A stretch of 34,303 bases of DNA from Leptolyngbyaceae cyanobacterium MO_188.B28 (GCA_030065175.1 JASJDH010000035.1:1-34303); one strand, 5' to 3'; positions 6,612 through 15,867 are shown, numbered from the stretch's first letter. The notes: generated from the letters alone by a model not told the origin. Program-made: numbers and translations.

Positions 6612-7955
6612 ATGCGCTTTTCCAAAATTTTGATCGCGAATCGAGGGGAAATCGCTCTCCGTATCCTCCGGACCTGCGAGGAAATGGGGATTGCGACTGT
6701 GGCTGTTCACTCTACCGTTGATCGTCACGCTCTACATGTTCAACTGGCGGATGAAGCCGTCTGTATCGGCGAAGCGCCCAGTAGTAAGAGTTATCTCAAC
6801 ATTCCCAATATCATCGCGGCGGCTCTGACGCGAAATGCCACGGCTATCCATCCCGGGTATGGGTTTTTGGCTGAGAATGCCCGATTTGCTGAAATTTGCA
6901 CCGACCACCAGATAGCTTTTATCGGCCCGACCCCCAAAGCGATGCAATCCATGGGGGATAAGTCAACGGCTAAGGAGACCATGCAAAAAGTGGGGGTGCC
7001 CACCGTCCCTGGCAGTGATGGGCTCTTACTCGATGAGCAAGAAGCGCTGGCGGTGGCCAGAAACATTGGGTATCCCGTCATGATTAAAGCCACTGCGGGC
7101 GGCGGCGGCCGGGGAATGCGCTTGGTCAGAGAAGAAGGGGAATTAAGCAAGGCGTTTATGGCGGCTCAAGGCGAAGCGGAAGCGGCCTTTGGCAACCCAG
7201 GCGTATATCTAGAAAAATTCATAGATCGCCCTCGCCATATTGAGTTTCAAATTTTGGCGGACAGCCATGGGAACGTCGTTCACCTGGGGGAACGGGATTG
7301 CTCGATTCAACGACGCCATCAAAAACTGCTGGAAGAAGCGCCGAGTCCAGCCCTAACGCCGGACCTGAGGCAAAAAATGGGAGACGCGGCGGTCAAGGCG
7401 GCCCAGTCAATTAACTACGTTGGAGCAGGCACTGTTGAGTTTCTCTTAGACCATTCGGGCCACTTCTACTTCATGGAAATGAACACCCGCATCCAGGTGG
7501 AGCACCCGGTGACAGAATTGGTGACGGGGTTAGATCTGATCGCGGAACAAATCCGGATCGCCCAGGGTGAAAAGCTTATGTTCGCCCAAGCTGACGTGAA
7601 TCTGAGGGGACATGCGATCGAATGTCGGATCAATGCGGAAGATCCGGACCATAACTTCCGTCCCAATCCTGGCCGCATCAGCGGTTATCTGCCGCCTGGC
7701 GGTATGGGAGTGCGGATGGACTCCCATGTCTATACCGATTATGAAATTCCCCCTTACTATGATTCTCTAGTGGGTAAATTGATTGTCTGGGGCCCGGATC
7801 GACTAACGGCGATTCGCCGCATGAGGCGGGCTTTAAGGGAATGCGCCATTACCGGATTGCCCACCACCATCGGCTTCCATCAAAAAGTTCTGGATAGGCC
7901 TGAGTTTCTCAAAGGAGAAGTTTATACAAACTTTATTAATGAAATGATGAAGTAG
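6612..7955 (+). CDS. accC: Biotin carboxylase subunit of acetyl-CoA carboxylase
   Basis: This 447-aa protein is normal AccC length. It catalyses ATP-dependent carboxylation of biotin on the biotin carboxyl carrier protein, the first half-reaction of acetyl-CoA carboxylase in fatty-acid synthesis. Landmarks in order are [18 protein letters not shown] (N-terminus), [11 protein letters not shown], the ATP-grasp glycine-rich loop [27 protein letters not shown], and the catalytic/biotin-site segment [16 protein letters not shown]. The start ATG gives the canonical [14 protein letters not shown]-terminus. The last 20 bp overlap the convergent phytol-kinase-like gene. The leader carries a nested hairpin (6532-6572). 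Confidence 0.97.
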   Translation: MRFSKILIANRGEIALRILRTCEEMGIATVAVHSTVDRHALHVQLADEAVCIGEAPSSKSYLNIPNIIAAALTRNATAIHPGYGFLAENARFAEICTDHQIAFIGPTPKAMQSMGDKSTAKETMQKVGVPTVPGSDGLLLDEQEALAVARNIGYPVMIKATAGGGGRGMRLVREEGELSKAFMAAQGEAEAAFGNPGVYLEKFIDRPRHIEFQILADSHGNVVHLGERDCSIQRRHQKLLEEAPSPALTPDLRQKMGDAAVKAAQSINYVGAGTVEFLLDHSGHFYFMEMNTRIQVEHPVTELVTGLDLIAEQIRIAQGEKLMFAQADVNLRGHAIECRINAEDPDHNFRPNPGRISGYLPPGGMGVRMDSHVYTDYEIPPYYDSLVGKLIVWGPDRLTAIRRMRRALRECAITGLPTTIGFHQKVLDRPEFLKGEVYTNFINEMMK

Positions 7956-8679
7956 CTTGCCCCGCATTCCCGATCGCAAGCAGCCATTCATTCAATCCGA
8001 ATGCTAGCGCCGCACTGCCGATGGGGGCGAGGAGATTATCAACCCCAAATTTTGATAAGGCTTCCAGCCCCGTTGCGCCAATGGCGACCGCGAAAGCAAC
8101 GAGCCAGGTTTGCCAGATAGGGCCTTGGACGCTGCATAGAATGAGCCCACACACCAGGAAGCTGGCGCTCGCCATAGCCGAGGATCCTTCCCAGCTTTTC
8201 AAAATCCCCCAGGCTCGATAGGGATGACGGCCAAAATTTTGCCCCACTAGGGCAGCCAGGCCATCTCCCCAGGTCATAATCAAAATGCCAATGACGGCGT
8301 ATTGGGGACGCTGCTGCGGCCAAAACCAGGCGATCAGGACGCCAATGCTGACGGCGTAAAAGAAGGTGCCCCAACTTTTACGCCCTACGCTTTCGAGGCC
8401 AGGCAGAATCGGCAACCGATAGGATAGCAAGGTAATCGCGCTAAATAGGCTTGAAGCCGTGACCCCAACCCAAGTCGGAAGGTTTAGCCACCAGGCGAAT
8501 AAGATGACATTGCCGACGCCCATATGGACTATTTTGCGGACCACCTCGGGGCCGGCGCCAGCTTTTTGCTGAAAAAATTTCGCTAATAAGCCGATTAACC
8601 CCAACCAAAGGGCGACGGCTGCGATGCGAAGACTGAGGGGAGAAACATCAATCCCGGTTAAAACACTTGGCGACAGCAC
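7936..8679 (-). CDS. Phytol kinase-like polyprenol/diacylglycerol kinase family membrane protein
   Basis: This 247-aa integral membrane protein has about seven hydrophobic segments. It belongs to the family of Synechocystis slr1652 and plant VTE5, which phosphorylate phytol with CTP so that chlorophyll-derived phytol can be reused for tocopherol or chlorophyll. Family-like motifs are [12 protein letters not shown] (~45-56), [19 protein letters not shown] (~134-152), [10 protein letters not shown] (~160-169) and [13 protein letters not shown] (~205-217). It is transcribed against accC and their 3' ends overlap by 20 bp (7936-7955). It diverges from pyrH with ~125 bp between starts. Related dolichol or farnesol kinases share these motifs, so substrate is inferred. 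Confidence 0.82.
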   Translation of the reverse strand: MLSPSVLTGIDVSPLSLRIAAVALWLGLIGLLAKFFQQKAGAGPEVVRKIVHMGVGNVILFAWWLNLPTWVGVTASSLFSAITLLSYRLPILPGLESVGRKSWGTFFYAVSIGVLIAWFWPQQRPQYAVIGILIMTWGDGLAALVGQNFGRHPYRAWGILKSWEGSSAMASASFLVCGLILCSVQGPIWQTWLVAFAVAIGATGLEALSKFGVDNLLAPIGSAALAFGLNEWLLAIGNAGQATSSFH

Positions 8680-8804
8680 AGTTAGGAGAAAAACATCAGC
8701 TTTTCTTAACCCTATTACATTTTTCTACTCGTTTGAGATATGGGGTTTCAACGTTTGTGCTGTTATCTTGGGGGGGAGACAGATGAATAATTCAAGAGTA
8801 CTTC

Positions 8805-9533
8805 ATGGGGAACACCTATCGGCGAGTATTGCTCAAACTAAGTGGCGAAGCCTTGATGGGCAATCTTTCTTACGGAATTGACCCAACTGTGGTTCAAAGC
8901 ATCGCCCAAGAAATTGCAGAAGTTGTCAACACGGGTGTCCAGGTCGCTATCGTCGTCGGTGGAGGTAATATTTACCGAGGCATTAAAGGAGCGGCAGCGG
9001 GAATGGATCGGGCGACGGCTGATTATATCGGCATGATTGCGACGATGATGAACGCCATGACCCTCCAAGATGCATTGGAGCAAATTGACTTGCCGACTCG
9101 AGTTCAGTCGGCTATCTCAATGCAGCAGGTGGCTGAACCTTATATCCGACGTCGGGCGATCCGCCATTTGGAAAAAAATCGGGTGGTTATTTTCGGCGCG
9201 GGTTCTGGCAATCCTTTCTTTACGACTGACACAACAGCCGCCCTGAGGGCGGCTGAAATTAATGCGGAGGTGGTGTTTAAAGCAACTAAAGTGGATGGGG
9301 TCTATGACGCCGATCCAAAACTAAATCCGAATGCGAAGCGCTATCGCACCCTTAACTACGGCCATGTATTGGCTAATGATTTGAAAGTAATGGATAGTAC
9401 TGCGATCGCGTTATGCAAAGATAACAACATCCCCATTATGGTTTTTGACCTTTCTGTTCACGGCAATATCCGTCGGGCCATGATGGGAGAGTCGATTGGT
9501 ACGATTGTGGGAGAGTCTTGTGAAATTAGCTGA
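8805..9533 (+). CDS. pyrH: Uridylate kinase (UMP kinase)
   Basis: This 242-aa protein is the bacterial hexameric UMP kinase of the amino-acid-kinase fold, making UDP from UMP in pyrimidine synthesis. Motifs: [15 protein letters not shown] at the N-terminus, [42 protein letters not shown], and [12 protein letters not shown]. Length and start are typical. It is followed by frr with overlapping ends, the widespread pyrH-frr operon. Confidence 0.97.
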   Translation: MGNTYRRVLLKLSGEALMGNLSYGIDPTVVQSIAQEIAEVVNTGVQVAIVVGGGNIYRGIKGAAAGMDRATADYIGMIATMMNAMTLQDALEQIDLPTRVQSAISMQQVAEPYIRRRAIRHLEKNRVVIFGAGSGNPFFTTDTTAALRAAEINAEVVFKATKVDGVYDADPKLNPNAKRYRTLNYGHVLANDLKVMDSTAIALCKDNNIPIMVFDLSVHGNIRRAMMGESIGTIVGESCEIS

Positions 9534-10077
9534 CCTAGGTGAAATTGAACAAGTAATGCAGAAAGCCGTTGAGTCCACCAAACGAGCTTTCAATACGATT
9601 CGCACTGGACGCGCTAATACGTCTTTGCTGGATAGGATCATGGTGGACTACTACGGCGCCCCGACCGGGCTAAAATCCCTCGCCAATGTCAGCACGCCTG
9701 ACGCCAGCACGATTACCATTCAGCCGTATGATCCCAGTAGCTTGTCTCTGATAGAAAAGGCGATTTCCCTATCTGATGTGGGCCTAACCCCCAATAATGA
9801 CGGGTCGATTATCCGGTTGAATATTCCGCCGCTAACCAGTGAGCGCAGGAAAGAGTTTGTCAAACTAGCGGCAAAATATGCGGAAGAGGGCAAAGTCTCG
9901 ATCCGGAACGTTCGCCGCGATGGGATTGACGGCGTTCGCAAACAGGAAAAGGGTGGAGAGATTTCTGAAGATGAATCTCGGGACCTGCAAGATAATATCC
10001 AAAAGCTGACTGATAAATACGTTGCGAAAGTTGACGAAGTGTTAGCAGCTAAAGAGAAAGACATCATGGAAGTGTGA
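9520..10077 (+). CDS. frr: Ribosome recycling factor
   Basis: RRF, with EF-G, splits the post-termination ribosome. From GTG at 9520 the protein is 185 aa, the normal length, starting [21 protein letters not shown] frame extension to 9496 adds eight residues not typical of the family; a GGGAGAG at 9508-9514 gives good ribosome-binding spacing to the GTG. Conserved segments are FNTIRTGRA (~26-34), [18 protein letters not shown] (~105-122) and the basic RNVRRDG. The start lies inside the 3' end of pyrH (14-bp overlap), implying coupled translation. Confidence 0.96.
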   Translation: MKLADLGEIEQVMQKAVESTKRAFNTIRTGRANTSLLDRIMVDYYGAPTGLKSLANVSTPDASTITIQPYDPSSLSLIEKAISLSDVGLTPNNDGSIIRLNIPPLTSERRKEFVKLAAKYAEEGKVSIRNVRRDGIDGVRKQEKGGEISEDESRDLQDNIQKLTDKYVAKVDEVLAAKEKDIMEV

Positions 10078-10141
10078 GACTGAATACCCAACCCTACCGC
10101 TGCCTGCCTGCCAAATTCACTCTGCAGGGCGCGGCATAAGT

Positions 10142-10226
10142 CGCTGTGTAAGAATAACTTCAGCAGGGCATGAGGAGTCTGAAAGGCTTACACAGCGCTA
10201 AAGTGGGAAGTTATTTTTGCATGCCC
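10142..10226 (+). other. Crossing complementary blocks downstream of frr (possible pseudoknot RNA or switch)
   Basis: Three adjacent blocks have complements that recur in the same order, not the reverse order. CGCTGTGTAAG (10142-10152) pairs with CTTACACAGCG (10187-10197). AATAACTTC (10153-10161) pairs with GAAGTTATT (10207-10215). GGGCATG (10166-10172) pairs with CATGCCC (10220-10226). Helices in this order cross, so they would form pseudoknots or mutually exclusive folds. It lies 65 bp after the frr stop and before a terminator-like hairpin. No known RNA family is recognised. Confidence 0.45.
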
Positions 10227-10242
10227 CCTAAGCCTAAAGTTT

Positions 10243-10280
10243 GCTGCATCGAACCTGTGATTGATGCAGCTTAAATTTTT
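10243..10280 (+). terminator. Probable terminator after pyrH-frr
   Basis: GCTGCATC (10243-10250) pairs perfectly with GATGCAGC (10263-10270) around a 12-nt loop and is followed by TTAAATTTTT. The T-tract is imperfect, so strength is uncertain. Confidence 0.55.
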
Positions 10281-10285
10281 GGGAA

Positions 10286-10444
10286 TCAAAGTGTTTGAGC
10301 AGGCCGAATCAGATAGGCGATATGCATCGGGTAACCTTTGGCATAGAGCCTATCCACACAATTTTCGGCCGTTTCAAGATTTCTGAAGGCGCGTAATACC
10401 TGCTCAGTACCGTTAGCATACTGAATGCAAAGTTCCCAAAGCAT
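10286..10444 (-). CDS. Small hypothetical protein, 52 aa
   Basis: The frame starts MLWELCIQYANGTEQVL, continues through RAFRNLETAENCVDRLYAKG and ends YPMHIAYLIRPAQTL. A GAGGAAA just upstream of the ATG gives a good ribosome-binding site. The composition is that of a small folded domain: two beta-like segments (WELCIQYANG and HIAYLI) flank a helix (ETAENCVDRLYAK). The overlapping longer frame on this strand (10309-10524) has no such features. A 10-bp perfect hairpin (10493-10502 with 10510-10519) lies in its 5' region. I do not recognise a family or function. Confidence 0.55.
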   Translation of the reverse strand: MLWELCIQYANGTEQVLRAFRNLETAENCVDRLYAKGYPMHIAYLIRPAQTL

Positions 10445-10936
10445 CGTTTCCTCGTTTGAAATAATGGAATACAGGGGACATACAAGACATTCAAGTTTCT
10501 ATGAACTTTATAGAAACTTCTCAATTTCTTGTGGACTCATCTTAAAAACTTTATCGGGGTTTGTACTCCGTGGAATCCGCCCATTCTAGCGGGCATTTAC
10601 CTCACGCCTGATGAGCGGATATGAGCGCCTGGATTCCGACATCTCTTCCAACCCAGCCCTTAATCTGCGAAACCTTGTCCCCTGAGATGAAGTCGGAAAT
10701 CGAGGATTCATCATCTATCGGGCATTCCCTACGGGGCATTATAAAAAGCGTAGAACTAGGAGTTTTTACGGGGAAATTTTCTTTCCCATCCCTTAACGGC
10801 TCCCTAAAATCTACTGACCCCTCCCCTATTTTTTCCAGGGGCCAATAGGCTGTGACAGAATAGCTTATTAAGAAAATCGAAATTAATCAAGGTCATCCCC
10901 CTCAATCGATAGTTCTAGGAGTGAAGTTTAAGTCTT
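10445..10936. other. Intergenic region between divergent 52-aa gene and reductase
   Basis: This ~490-bp region contains a perfect 10-bp hairpin AAGTTTCTAT/ATAGAAACTT at 10493-10519. A 75-codon open frame at 10621-10848 (+) shows no domain or credible start signal and is not accepted. A short run on the minus strand (~10520-10590) reads like protein (RSTNPDKVFKMSPQEIEKFL) but has a stop on either side and no good start; it may be a gene remnant. Confidence 0.4.
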
Positions 10937-12070
10937 ATGTTTGATTGCATTATTGTTGGCGCGGGTCCTGCAGGAGGCACACTCGCTTACCATTTAGCCA
11001 AGCGAGGTCGGTCAGTGCTTCTGGTAGAAAAGGAAACCTTGCCTCGATACAAGCCCTGTAGCGGCGCGGTGTCTCCTAGTATCGCCCAATGGTTTGATTT
11101 TGACTTCACACCCGCTGTCGATCTCAAGGTAAGCCGAGTTCGATACACCTGGAAACTGGGAGATCCTATCGACGCCAAACTCAAGACTTCAGAGCCGATT
11201 TGGATGGTTCGACGAGATGTATTCGATCATTTCTTAGTTAAGCAAGCCCAGTCCCAGGGAGCGGAACTGAGGGACGGCGAAGCGGTGACTGGAATAGAAT
11301 TTCAGGGAGATCACTGGCAAGTCAACACCACCGCAGGATCCATCGCGGGACGATATCTAGTAGGGGCCGACGGCGCCAATGGTCCGATGGCTAAATGGCT
11401 TGGGTTTAAGGATCATAAACTTCGCATGGCCGGACTGCTAGAAGTGAATACAGAAACATCGATCGATGCAAACTGCGCCATCAACTTCGAGTTCGGCTTA
11501 GTAAAAAGTGGATGTTTATGGAATTTTCCGAAGACAAATAGTTACTCCATTGGCGTGGGATCCTTTTTGGGGGCGAATCTGAAAGAATTCAAATCCCATC
11601 TGCAAAAGTATGCGCCTGAATTTGGCGTGACCTATGAGCAAGGGCAATTTTATAACCATCCCCTCAAACTGTGGGATGGCAATCGCCCCTTACATCGCCA
11701 AAATGCACTGTTGATCGGGGAAGCCGCCGCCGTTGTCGATCCCCTGACCGCAGAAGGAATCCGACCCTCTATTTTTAGCGGCGTCAAAGCTGCGGAGGCG
11801 CTTGAACAGGCTTTATCAGGACAGAGTGAAGCGTTAGCCGGCTATACCCAAACGATGCATGATGAACATGGGGCCGATATGCAGTGGGCTCAGCGCATCG
11901 CAGGGGTCTTTTATAGAGTTCCGGGAATTGGCTACCGGGTTGGCATCAAGCGCCCCACCGCCACCGATCGCTTGGGACAACTCCTGGCTGGGGATATCCA
12001 CTATGCTGATATTGCGAATAGGGTGATTAAGCGTTTGAGTAGCAGCCTACTCCCTGGCATGGGTGGATAA
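10937..12070 (+). CDS. Geranylgeranyl reductase family FAD-dependent oxidoreductase
   Basis: This 377-aa flavoprotein belongs to the ChlP-like branch of group A monooxygenase-fold enzymes. The N-terminal FAD-binding motif is CIIVGAGPAGGTLAYHLAKR with LVEKE following, then PRYKPCSGAVSP, the pattern used by geranylgeranyl reductases. Further along are YLVGADGANG (~142-151) and LLIGEAAAVVDPLTAEGIRP (~258-277), which binds the FAD ribityl chain; the family usually has GDA where this has GEA. ChlP itself is ~405 aa, so this shorter protein is better called at family level: probably a reductase acting on isoprenoid double bonds. It lies downstream of pyrH-frr on the same strand but ~860 bp away, so it is likely a separate unit. 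Confidence 0.85.
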   Translation: MFDCIIVGAGPAGGTLAYHLAKRGRSVLLVEKETLPRYKPCSGAVSPSIAQWFDFDFTPAVDLKVSRVRYTWKLGDPIDAKLKTSEPIWMVRRDVFDHFLVKQAQSQGAELRDGEAVTGIEFQGDHWQVNTTAGSIAGRYLVGADGANGPMAKWLGFKDHKLRMAGLLEVNTETSIDANCAINFEFGLVKSGCLWNFPKTNSYSIGVGSFLGANLKEFKSHLQKYAPEFGVTYEQGQFYNHPLKLWDGNRPLHRQNALLIGEAAAVVDPLTAEGIRPSIFSGVKAAEALEQALSGQSEALAGYTQTMHDEHGADMQWAQRIAGVFYRVPGIGYRVGIKRPTATDRLGQLLAGDIHYADIANRVIKRLSSSLLPGMGG

Positions 12071-12170
12071 CCCTCCAGGGGTTAAGGTTAGTAATTTCTC
12101 CTGAAGCAATATATCAGCTTACAGGCGTCAAGCTGGCTGGCAATTGAATGCGGGAAAAATTTCCGTGGGG

Positions 12171-12221
12171 GACTACTGAAGTCAGGAAACAGCATACAAG
12201 CGGTAACTGACTTCTGTAGTC
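12171..12221 (+). repeat. Imperfect inverted repeat after the reductase gene
   Basis: GACTACTGAAGTCAG (12171-12185) and CTGACTTCTGTAGTC (12207-12221) pair over 15 positions with one mismatch. The 21-nt loop is GAAACAGCATACAAGCGGTA plus one A. It lies 100 bp after the reductase stop. No T-run follows, so termination is uncertain. Confidence 0.5.
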
Positions 12222-12630
12222 TGTATTCCTTAACTACCCTATCTTCCCAGTTTAATTTTCACTCCATTGCAGTCAAAACCGTCGCTTCAATTAGGAAAAA
12301 AGGCTTAAATCCCAAATCAATTATGAGCCTCCCAAATATCCCAACGATGATAGCAATGGCATAACAGTAGTCTTCTTTCTCAGTCCAACTTTTCTGGTTA
12401 AAACGCTCGCCAAAAATAACCCTTCGGGGTGACGACAGTCTTGCAAAAATTGTCCACAATAAAAAAGCTTCCTCAGGATGTATCTGATATGGGAGAAACT
12501 GAACAAACTGACTTATTTGACGACCGTATCGCCAAAACACCATTGACAATTTAGGTTTAAGTCAGGCTCCTCCCCCTCAAAAATTGGTGCGCCTACCCTT
12601 CTCAAAAGCCCTACCAAAGATACCCCGCTT

Positions 12631-12667
12631 GTTTGATTGCCGGTCAAGAAGACGACGGCAATCAAAC
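12631..12667. repeat. Perfect 12-bp inverted repeat
   Basis: GTTTGATTGCCG (12631-12642) and CGGCAATCAAAC (12656-12667) flank a 13-nt loop. No T-tract follows on either strand. It could be an RNA hairpin or a dimeric protein-binding site. Confidence 0.5.
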
Positions 12668-13030
12668 CAAATTAGAGTTATCCTCACACATAATCTCTCT
12701 CTAGAACAGGCGTTATCAACTAATCGACTTTGGACAGGTCAGCGATAACTGAATTACTTATAGTGGGAATTTTTCCCTCGAGTGACAGATCAGGAGCGAG
12801 AGACAGCATCTAGCTTCAAAGCACTCACTCCATTTTCCATACATATTTTTGCGCCTAAGTTTGATAGATTAATTTATTCCTTGATCTGACTATGCATTAG
12901 TGCGTTCAATACGACTAATATTCATCCATTTCTACTTTGGCGTTTTGACTTCAATTTATTGATGACAGAATTCTCTAATTTTGAAGGCGCTGTTGGTAAG
13001 CAATGGATCAAGTAATTGGAGTCTACCATC

Positions 13031-13237
13031 ATGAAACTTGGTGAAATTTTAGTCCACAAAGGACTACTTTCTCAGTCTAAACTCGAACAAGTCATCAAGA
13101 TGCAGTCCTTGAGCCAAACGACCAATCGAAAATTGGGAGAACTCTTAGTAGACTTTGGAATAATTGATAATTCCGTATTAGAACAAGCCCTGAGAGAACA
13201 ACATTGGCGTAATAAGGGTTTTTGGGTAATTGATTAA
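13031..13237 (+). CDS. Small stand-alone MshEN-like (tandem motif) protein, possible c-di-GMP binder
   Basis: From ATG at 13031 the protein is 68 aa. It is almost entirely two copies of one 24-residue motif: KLGEILVHKGLLSQSKLEQV... (residues 2-25) and KLGELLVDFGIIDNSVLEQA... (34-57), each ending in Gln. This matches the tandem [RK]LGxxLVxxG...L..AL..Q motif of MshEN domains, the N-terminal part of type II secretion/type IV pilus ATPases, some of which bind c-di-GMP. No ATPase domain follows. GGAG at 13018-13021 gives the ribosome-binding site and favours this ATG over an upstream TTG at 13016. It converges on recG. c-di-GMP binding is inference from the motif. Confidence 0.7.
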   Translation: MKLGEILVHKGLLSQSKLEQVIKMQSLSQTTNRKLGELLVDFGIIDNSVLEQALREQHWRNKGFWVID

Positions 13238-13275
13238 GGGTGATGAATTAAGATCATTTCTTAAGATGAATGTGC

Positions 13276-15852
13276 TTACGTCAAAATGGCCCCGCCCATC
13301 AATTTCTGATATCGACGCGCTAATTCTGTTTTCATCAGCGGCCAGCGATTTAACGTTTCATCTTTTTCAATCACTGCTTCTGCTGCTTCTCGGGCCAGTT
13401 CTAACACCGCTTGGTCTTCCACTAAACTGGCTAAGGCAAAGTCGGGCAGACCCGATTGACGCTTACCCAGCACTTCTCCGGGACCGCGAAAACGCAAATC
13501 CATTTCAGAAATGAAGAAACCATCTTGCGATTGCTCTAAGACGGAGAGCCGTTGTCGAACAGTTTCTGAACGGGAACTACTCATCAACAAACAGTAAGCC
13601 TGATCCGCCCCCCGACCAACCCGACCGCGTAATTGGTGCAATTGAGAGAGTCCAAACCGTTCGGCGTGTTCAATCAGCATGACGGTGGCGTTCGGGACGT
13701 CAACGCCAACTTCCACAACGGTGGTTGAGACGAGGATGTGGGCGCCGAGATCGCGAAATTTGCCGATCGCCTCCTCCTTTTCAGCGGATGTCATCCGGCC
13801 ATGGAGCAATCCCACCTGAAATTCTGGGAAGATCGTTTTTTGCAACCGCTGATGCTCATCCACGGCAGATTTGAGATCCAGCTTCTCAGATTCTTCCACC
13901 AGGGGCAGGACAATGTACGTTTGGCGGCCCTGGGCTAATTCTCTGCGGATCAGGTCATAGGCATGGGGGCGATCTCGCCCCTTCAATACCGTTGTTTGAA
14001 TCGCCTTGCGGCCAGGCGGCAATTCATCGATTTGACTCACTTCTAGATCCCCGTGGAGGGTCAGCGCTAACGTCCGTGGAATGGGAGTCGCCGTTAAGGT
14101 CAAAACATGGGGATTTTCTCCCTTTTGCTGCAAGCGAGCCCGCTGGCCAACGCCAAAGCGATGCTGTTCATCGATTACCACCAGCCCCAAACTTTGGAAT
14201 TTTACCGGATCTTCAATCAACGCGTGGGTTCCCACCAGCAGCGGCAATTCCCCCGTCGCCAATTGCGACAACAGGGTGCGCCGCTTTGCAGTCTTGGTGG
14301 ATCCGGTCAGCAACTCGACAGGCAACGTGAGGCGGTTAAACCAAGTCACTAATTTACGGTAATGCTGTTCAGCCAACACTTCCGTTGGGGCCATCAGCGC
14401 CGCTTGATATCCCGCCTGAATCGCCGCCAGAATAGCCACCACGGCCACCACGGTTTTCCCTGATCCCACATCCCCCTGGATCAAACGATTCATCGGGGTA
14501 GAGCGCTGTAAATCATGCAGGATGTCATTAATCACCCGCTCTTGGGCGGCGGTCATGGAAAACGGCAACCCCTGGTAAAACTGGTCGATTAATGTCCCCG
14601 TAGGCGTTAGCACCACCCGGGTTTGTTCTTGCTGTTGCTGGCGACGGCGTTTGAGCAAGCCAAGCTGCAGATAGAAGAATTCGTCAAAGACTAACCGATG
14701 ACGCGCTAGGGCTAATGCGCCACTGCCGGGGGGAAAGTGGATATGCGCGATCGCAAGGGGTAAATCAATCAGGTCGTATTTTTGGCGGAGAGCAATGGGT
14801 AGGGCGTCCAGAAGCTCCATCGCAGCCGGGAGAGCCGCCGCCACAGCGCGTCTTACCAATTCGGCCCCAACCCCTTCCGTCAACGGATAAACTGGGACGA
14901 CGCGCCCCACCGTTAAGGACTCGATTTCCCCACCCGGATGACTCAACACTTCCAGATCAGGATCTTCCAGGGTGATTCCATATTTGCCCTTTTTAACCAA
15001 GCCTGACGCAGCGATAGTAGACCCGGCAGGATACAAGCGCTTCTGTTTTTCTTGCCAGCCGCGATTGCGAAAGCGAGCGCCCGCAAAAAAACGACTCAGT
15101 TTAATCTGACCGCTCGTATCGCGCAGCATAATCTCAAAGAGGGTGAGTTTAGGATTGCGGGGACTGCTGAAACATTGACAGCGTTTAACGGTTCCAACGA
15201 TGGTGACTGTTTCACCCGGCTCCAGGTCCCGAATTTTGACTTGACGGGCGTAGTCAATATAGTCCCGGGGGTAGTAGTAGAGGATGTCCCGCACAGTGAA
15301 TAGGCCTAGTTTGGCCAATCGCTCACTGTTTTTGGGTCCCATGCCTTTTAGATAAGTTACCGCCAAATCTAAAGCTGTTTTTTTTTGCCCCGACCGATGA
15401 TCGGAGGTAACCAGAGTCTTGGTTTTGGGCGCCTTTTCTTTGGTCGATGAACGCTTTGCAGCGTGTGACTGGGAGGGGAGAGCAACGCCAGAAGCATTGG
15501 AGGATCGACTATGATTGGAACCGACGACGGTTTGATCAGATGTCGGCTGTTGATCCGCCTGTTGATGAGCCTCAGACACCTCAAGTTCTTCCAAGGTTCG
15601 ACGGGTTTGGTAAAGGAACCGACGGGCATCTGCAACTAAATGCTGCCGTTGCGCAAACGATAGATCATCGTAGCGGCCAAATTCTTTTGATAGCGTCCGC
15701 CAGCGTTGCTGATCGGCCGACGGGAGCTTAGAGGGAGGGTGATGGAGACTATCACTGAGGAACTCGCTGAAGCGTTGGCGCTTCCCCACCAAATCGTTGA
15801 AACCCCGATCCGCCTCTATCGATAATGCTTTTTGCAACCGCACCCAATCCAT
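13276..15852 (-). CDS. recG: ATP-dependent DNA helicase RecG
   Basis: RecG remodels stalled replication forks and branch-migrates Holliday junctions. The 858-aa protein is longer than E. coli RecG (693 aa). The first ~165 residues are an extension with a Ser/Lys/Gln-rich segment, common in cyanobacterial and plant RecG. Then come the wedge/OB domain (LAVTYLKGMGPKNSERLAKL, DYARQVKIRDLEPGETVTIV), Walker A GDVGSGKT, the DEQH box VVIDEQHRFGVGQR, TLTATPIPRTL, and the C-terminal helicase lobe with VSTTVVEVGVDVPNA and QLRGRVGRG. All motifs look intact. The ATG at 15850-15852 lies 15 bp after the upstream gene's stop, so the two are probably co-transcribed. Confidence 0.97.
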   Translation of the reverse strand: MDWVRLQKALSIEADRGFNDLVGKRQRFSEFLSDSLHHPPSKLPSADQQRWRTLSKEFGRYDDLSFAQRQHLVADARRFLYQTRRTLEELEVSEAHQQADQQPTSDQTVVGSNHSRSSNASGVALPSQSHAAKRSSTKEKAPKTKTLVTSDHRSGQKKTALDLAVTYLKGMGPKNSERLAKLGLFTVRDILYYYPRDYIDYARQVKIRDLEPGETVTIVGTVKRCQCFSSPRNPKLTLFEIMLRDTSGQIKLSRFFAGARFRNRGWQEKQKRLYPAGSTIAASGLVKKGKYGITLEDPDLEVLSHPGGEIESLTVGRVVPVYPLTEGVGAELVRRAVAAALPAAMELLDALPIALRQKYDLIDLPLAIAHIHFPPGSGALALARHRLVFDEFFYLQLGLLKRRRQQQQEQTRVVLTPTGTLIDQFYQGLPFSMTAAQERVINDILHDLQRSTPMNRLIQGDVGSGKTVVAVVAILAAIQAGYQAALMAPTEVLAEQHYRKLVTWFNRLTLPVELLTGSTKTAKRRTLLSQLATGELPLLVGTHALIEDPVKFQSLGLVVIDEQHRFGVGQRARLQQKGENPHVLTLTATPIPRTLALTLHGDLEVSQIDELPPGRKAIQTTVLKGRDRPHAYDLIRRELAQGRQTYIVLPLVEESEKLDLKSAVDEHQRLQKTIFPEFQVGLLHGRMTSAEKEEAIGKFRDLGAHILVSTTVVEVGVDVPNATVMLIEHAERFGLSQLHQLRGRVGRGADQAYCLLMSSSRSETVRQRLSVLEQSQDGFFISEMDLRFRGPGEVLGKRQSGLPDFALASLVEDQAVLELAREAAEAVIEKDETLNRWPLMKTELARRYQKLMGGAILT

Positions 15853-15867
15853 AGGCTGTTACAGCGA

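Larger units (their letters stand above)
12071..13030. other. Long intergenic region with two hairpins
   Basis: Nearly 1 kb has no gene I can support. It holds a 15-bp stem with one mismatch (12171-12185 with 12207-12221, 21-nt loop) that could end reductase transcription, and a perfect 12-bp inverted repeat GTTTGATTGCCG/CGGCAATCAAAC (12631-12642 with 12656-12667). Neither has a T-run. A 96-codon open frame on the minus strand at 12259-12549 has one hydrophobic stretch but no recognisable family and is left unannotated. Confidence 0.5.

Noticed and set aside
9496-9519. Eight-codon upstream extension of frr.
   Set aside because: Canonical RRF begins near VKLADLG; the GTG at 9520 has a good ribosome-binding site.
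10520-10590. Protein-like stretch on the minus strand reading RSTNPDKVFKMSPQEIEKFL.
   Set aside because: Bounded by stops within ~25 codons and with only an internal ATG; at most a gene remnant.
10621-10848. Open frame of 75 codons (+).
   Set aside because: Pro/Ser-rich random-looking sequence with no start signal or family resemblance.
12259-12549. Open frame of 96 codons (-) with a hydrophobic stretch.
   Set aside because: No recognisable family or ribosome-binding site; could be real but evidence is too thin.
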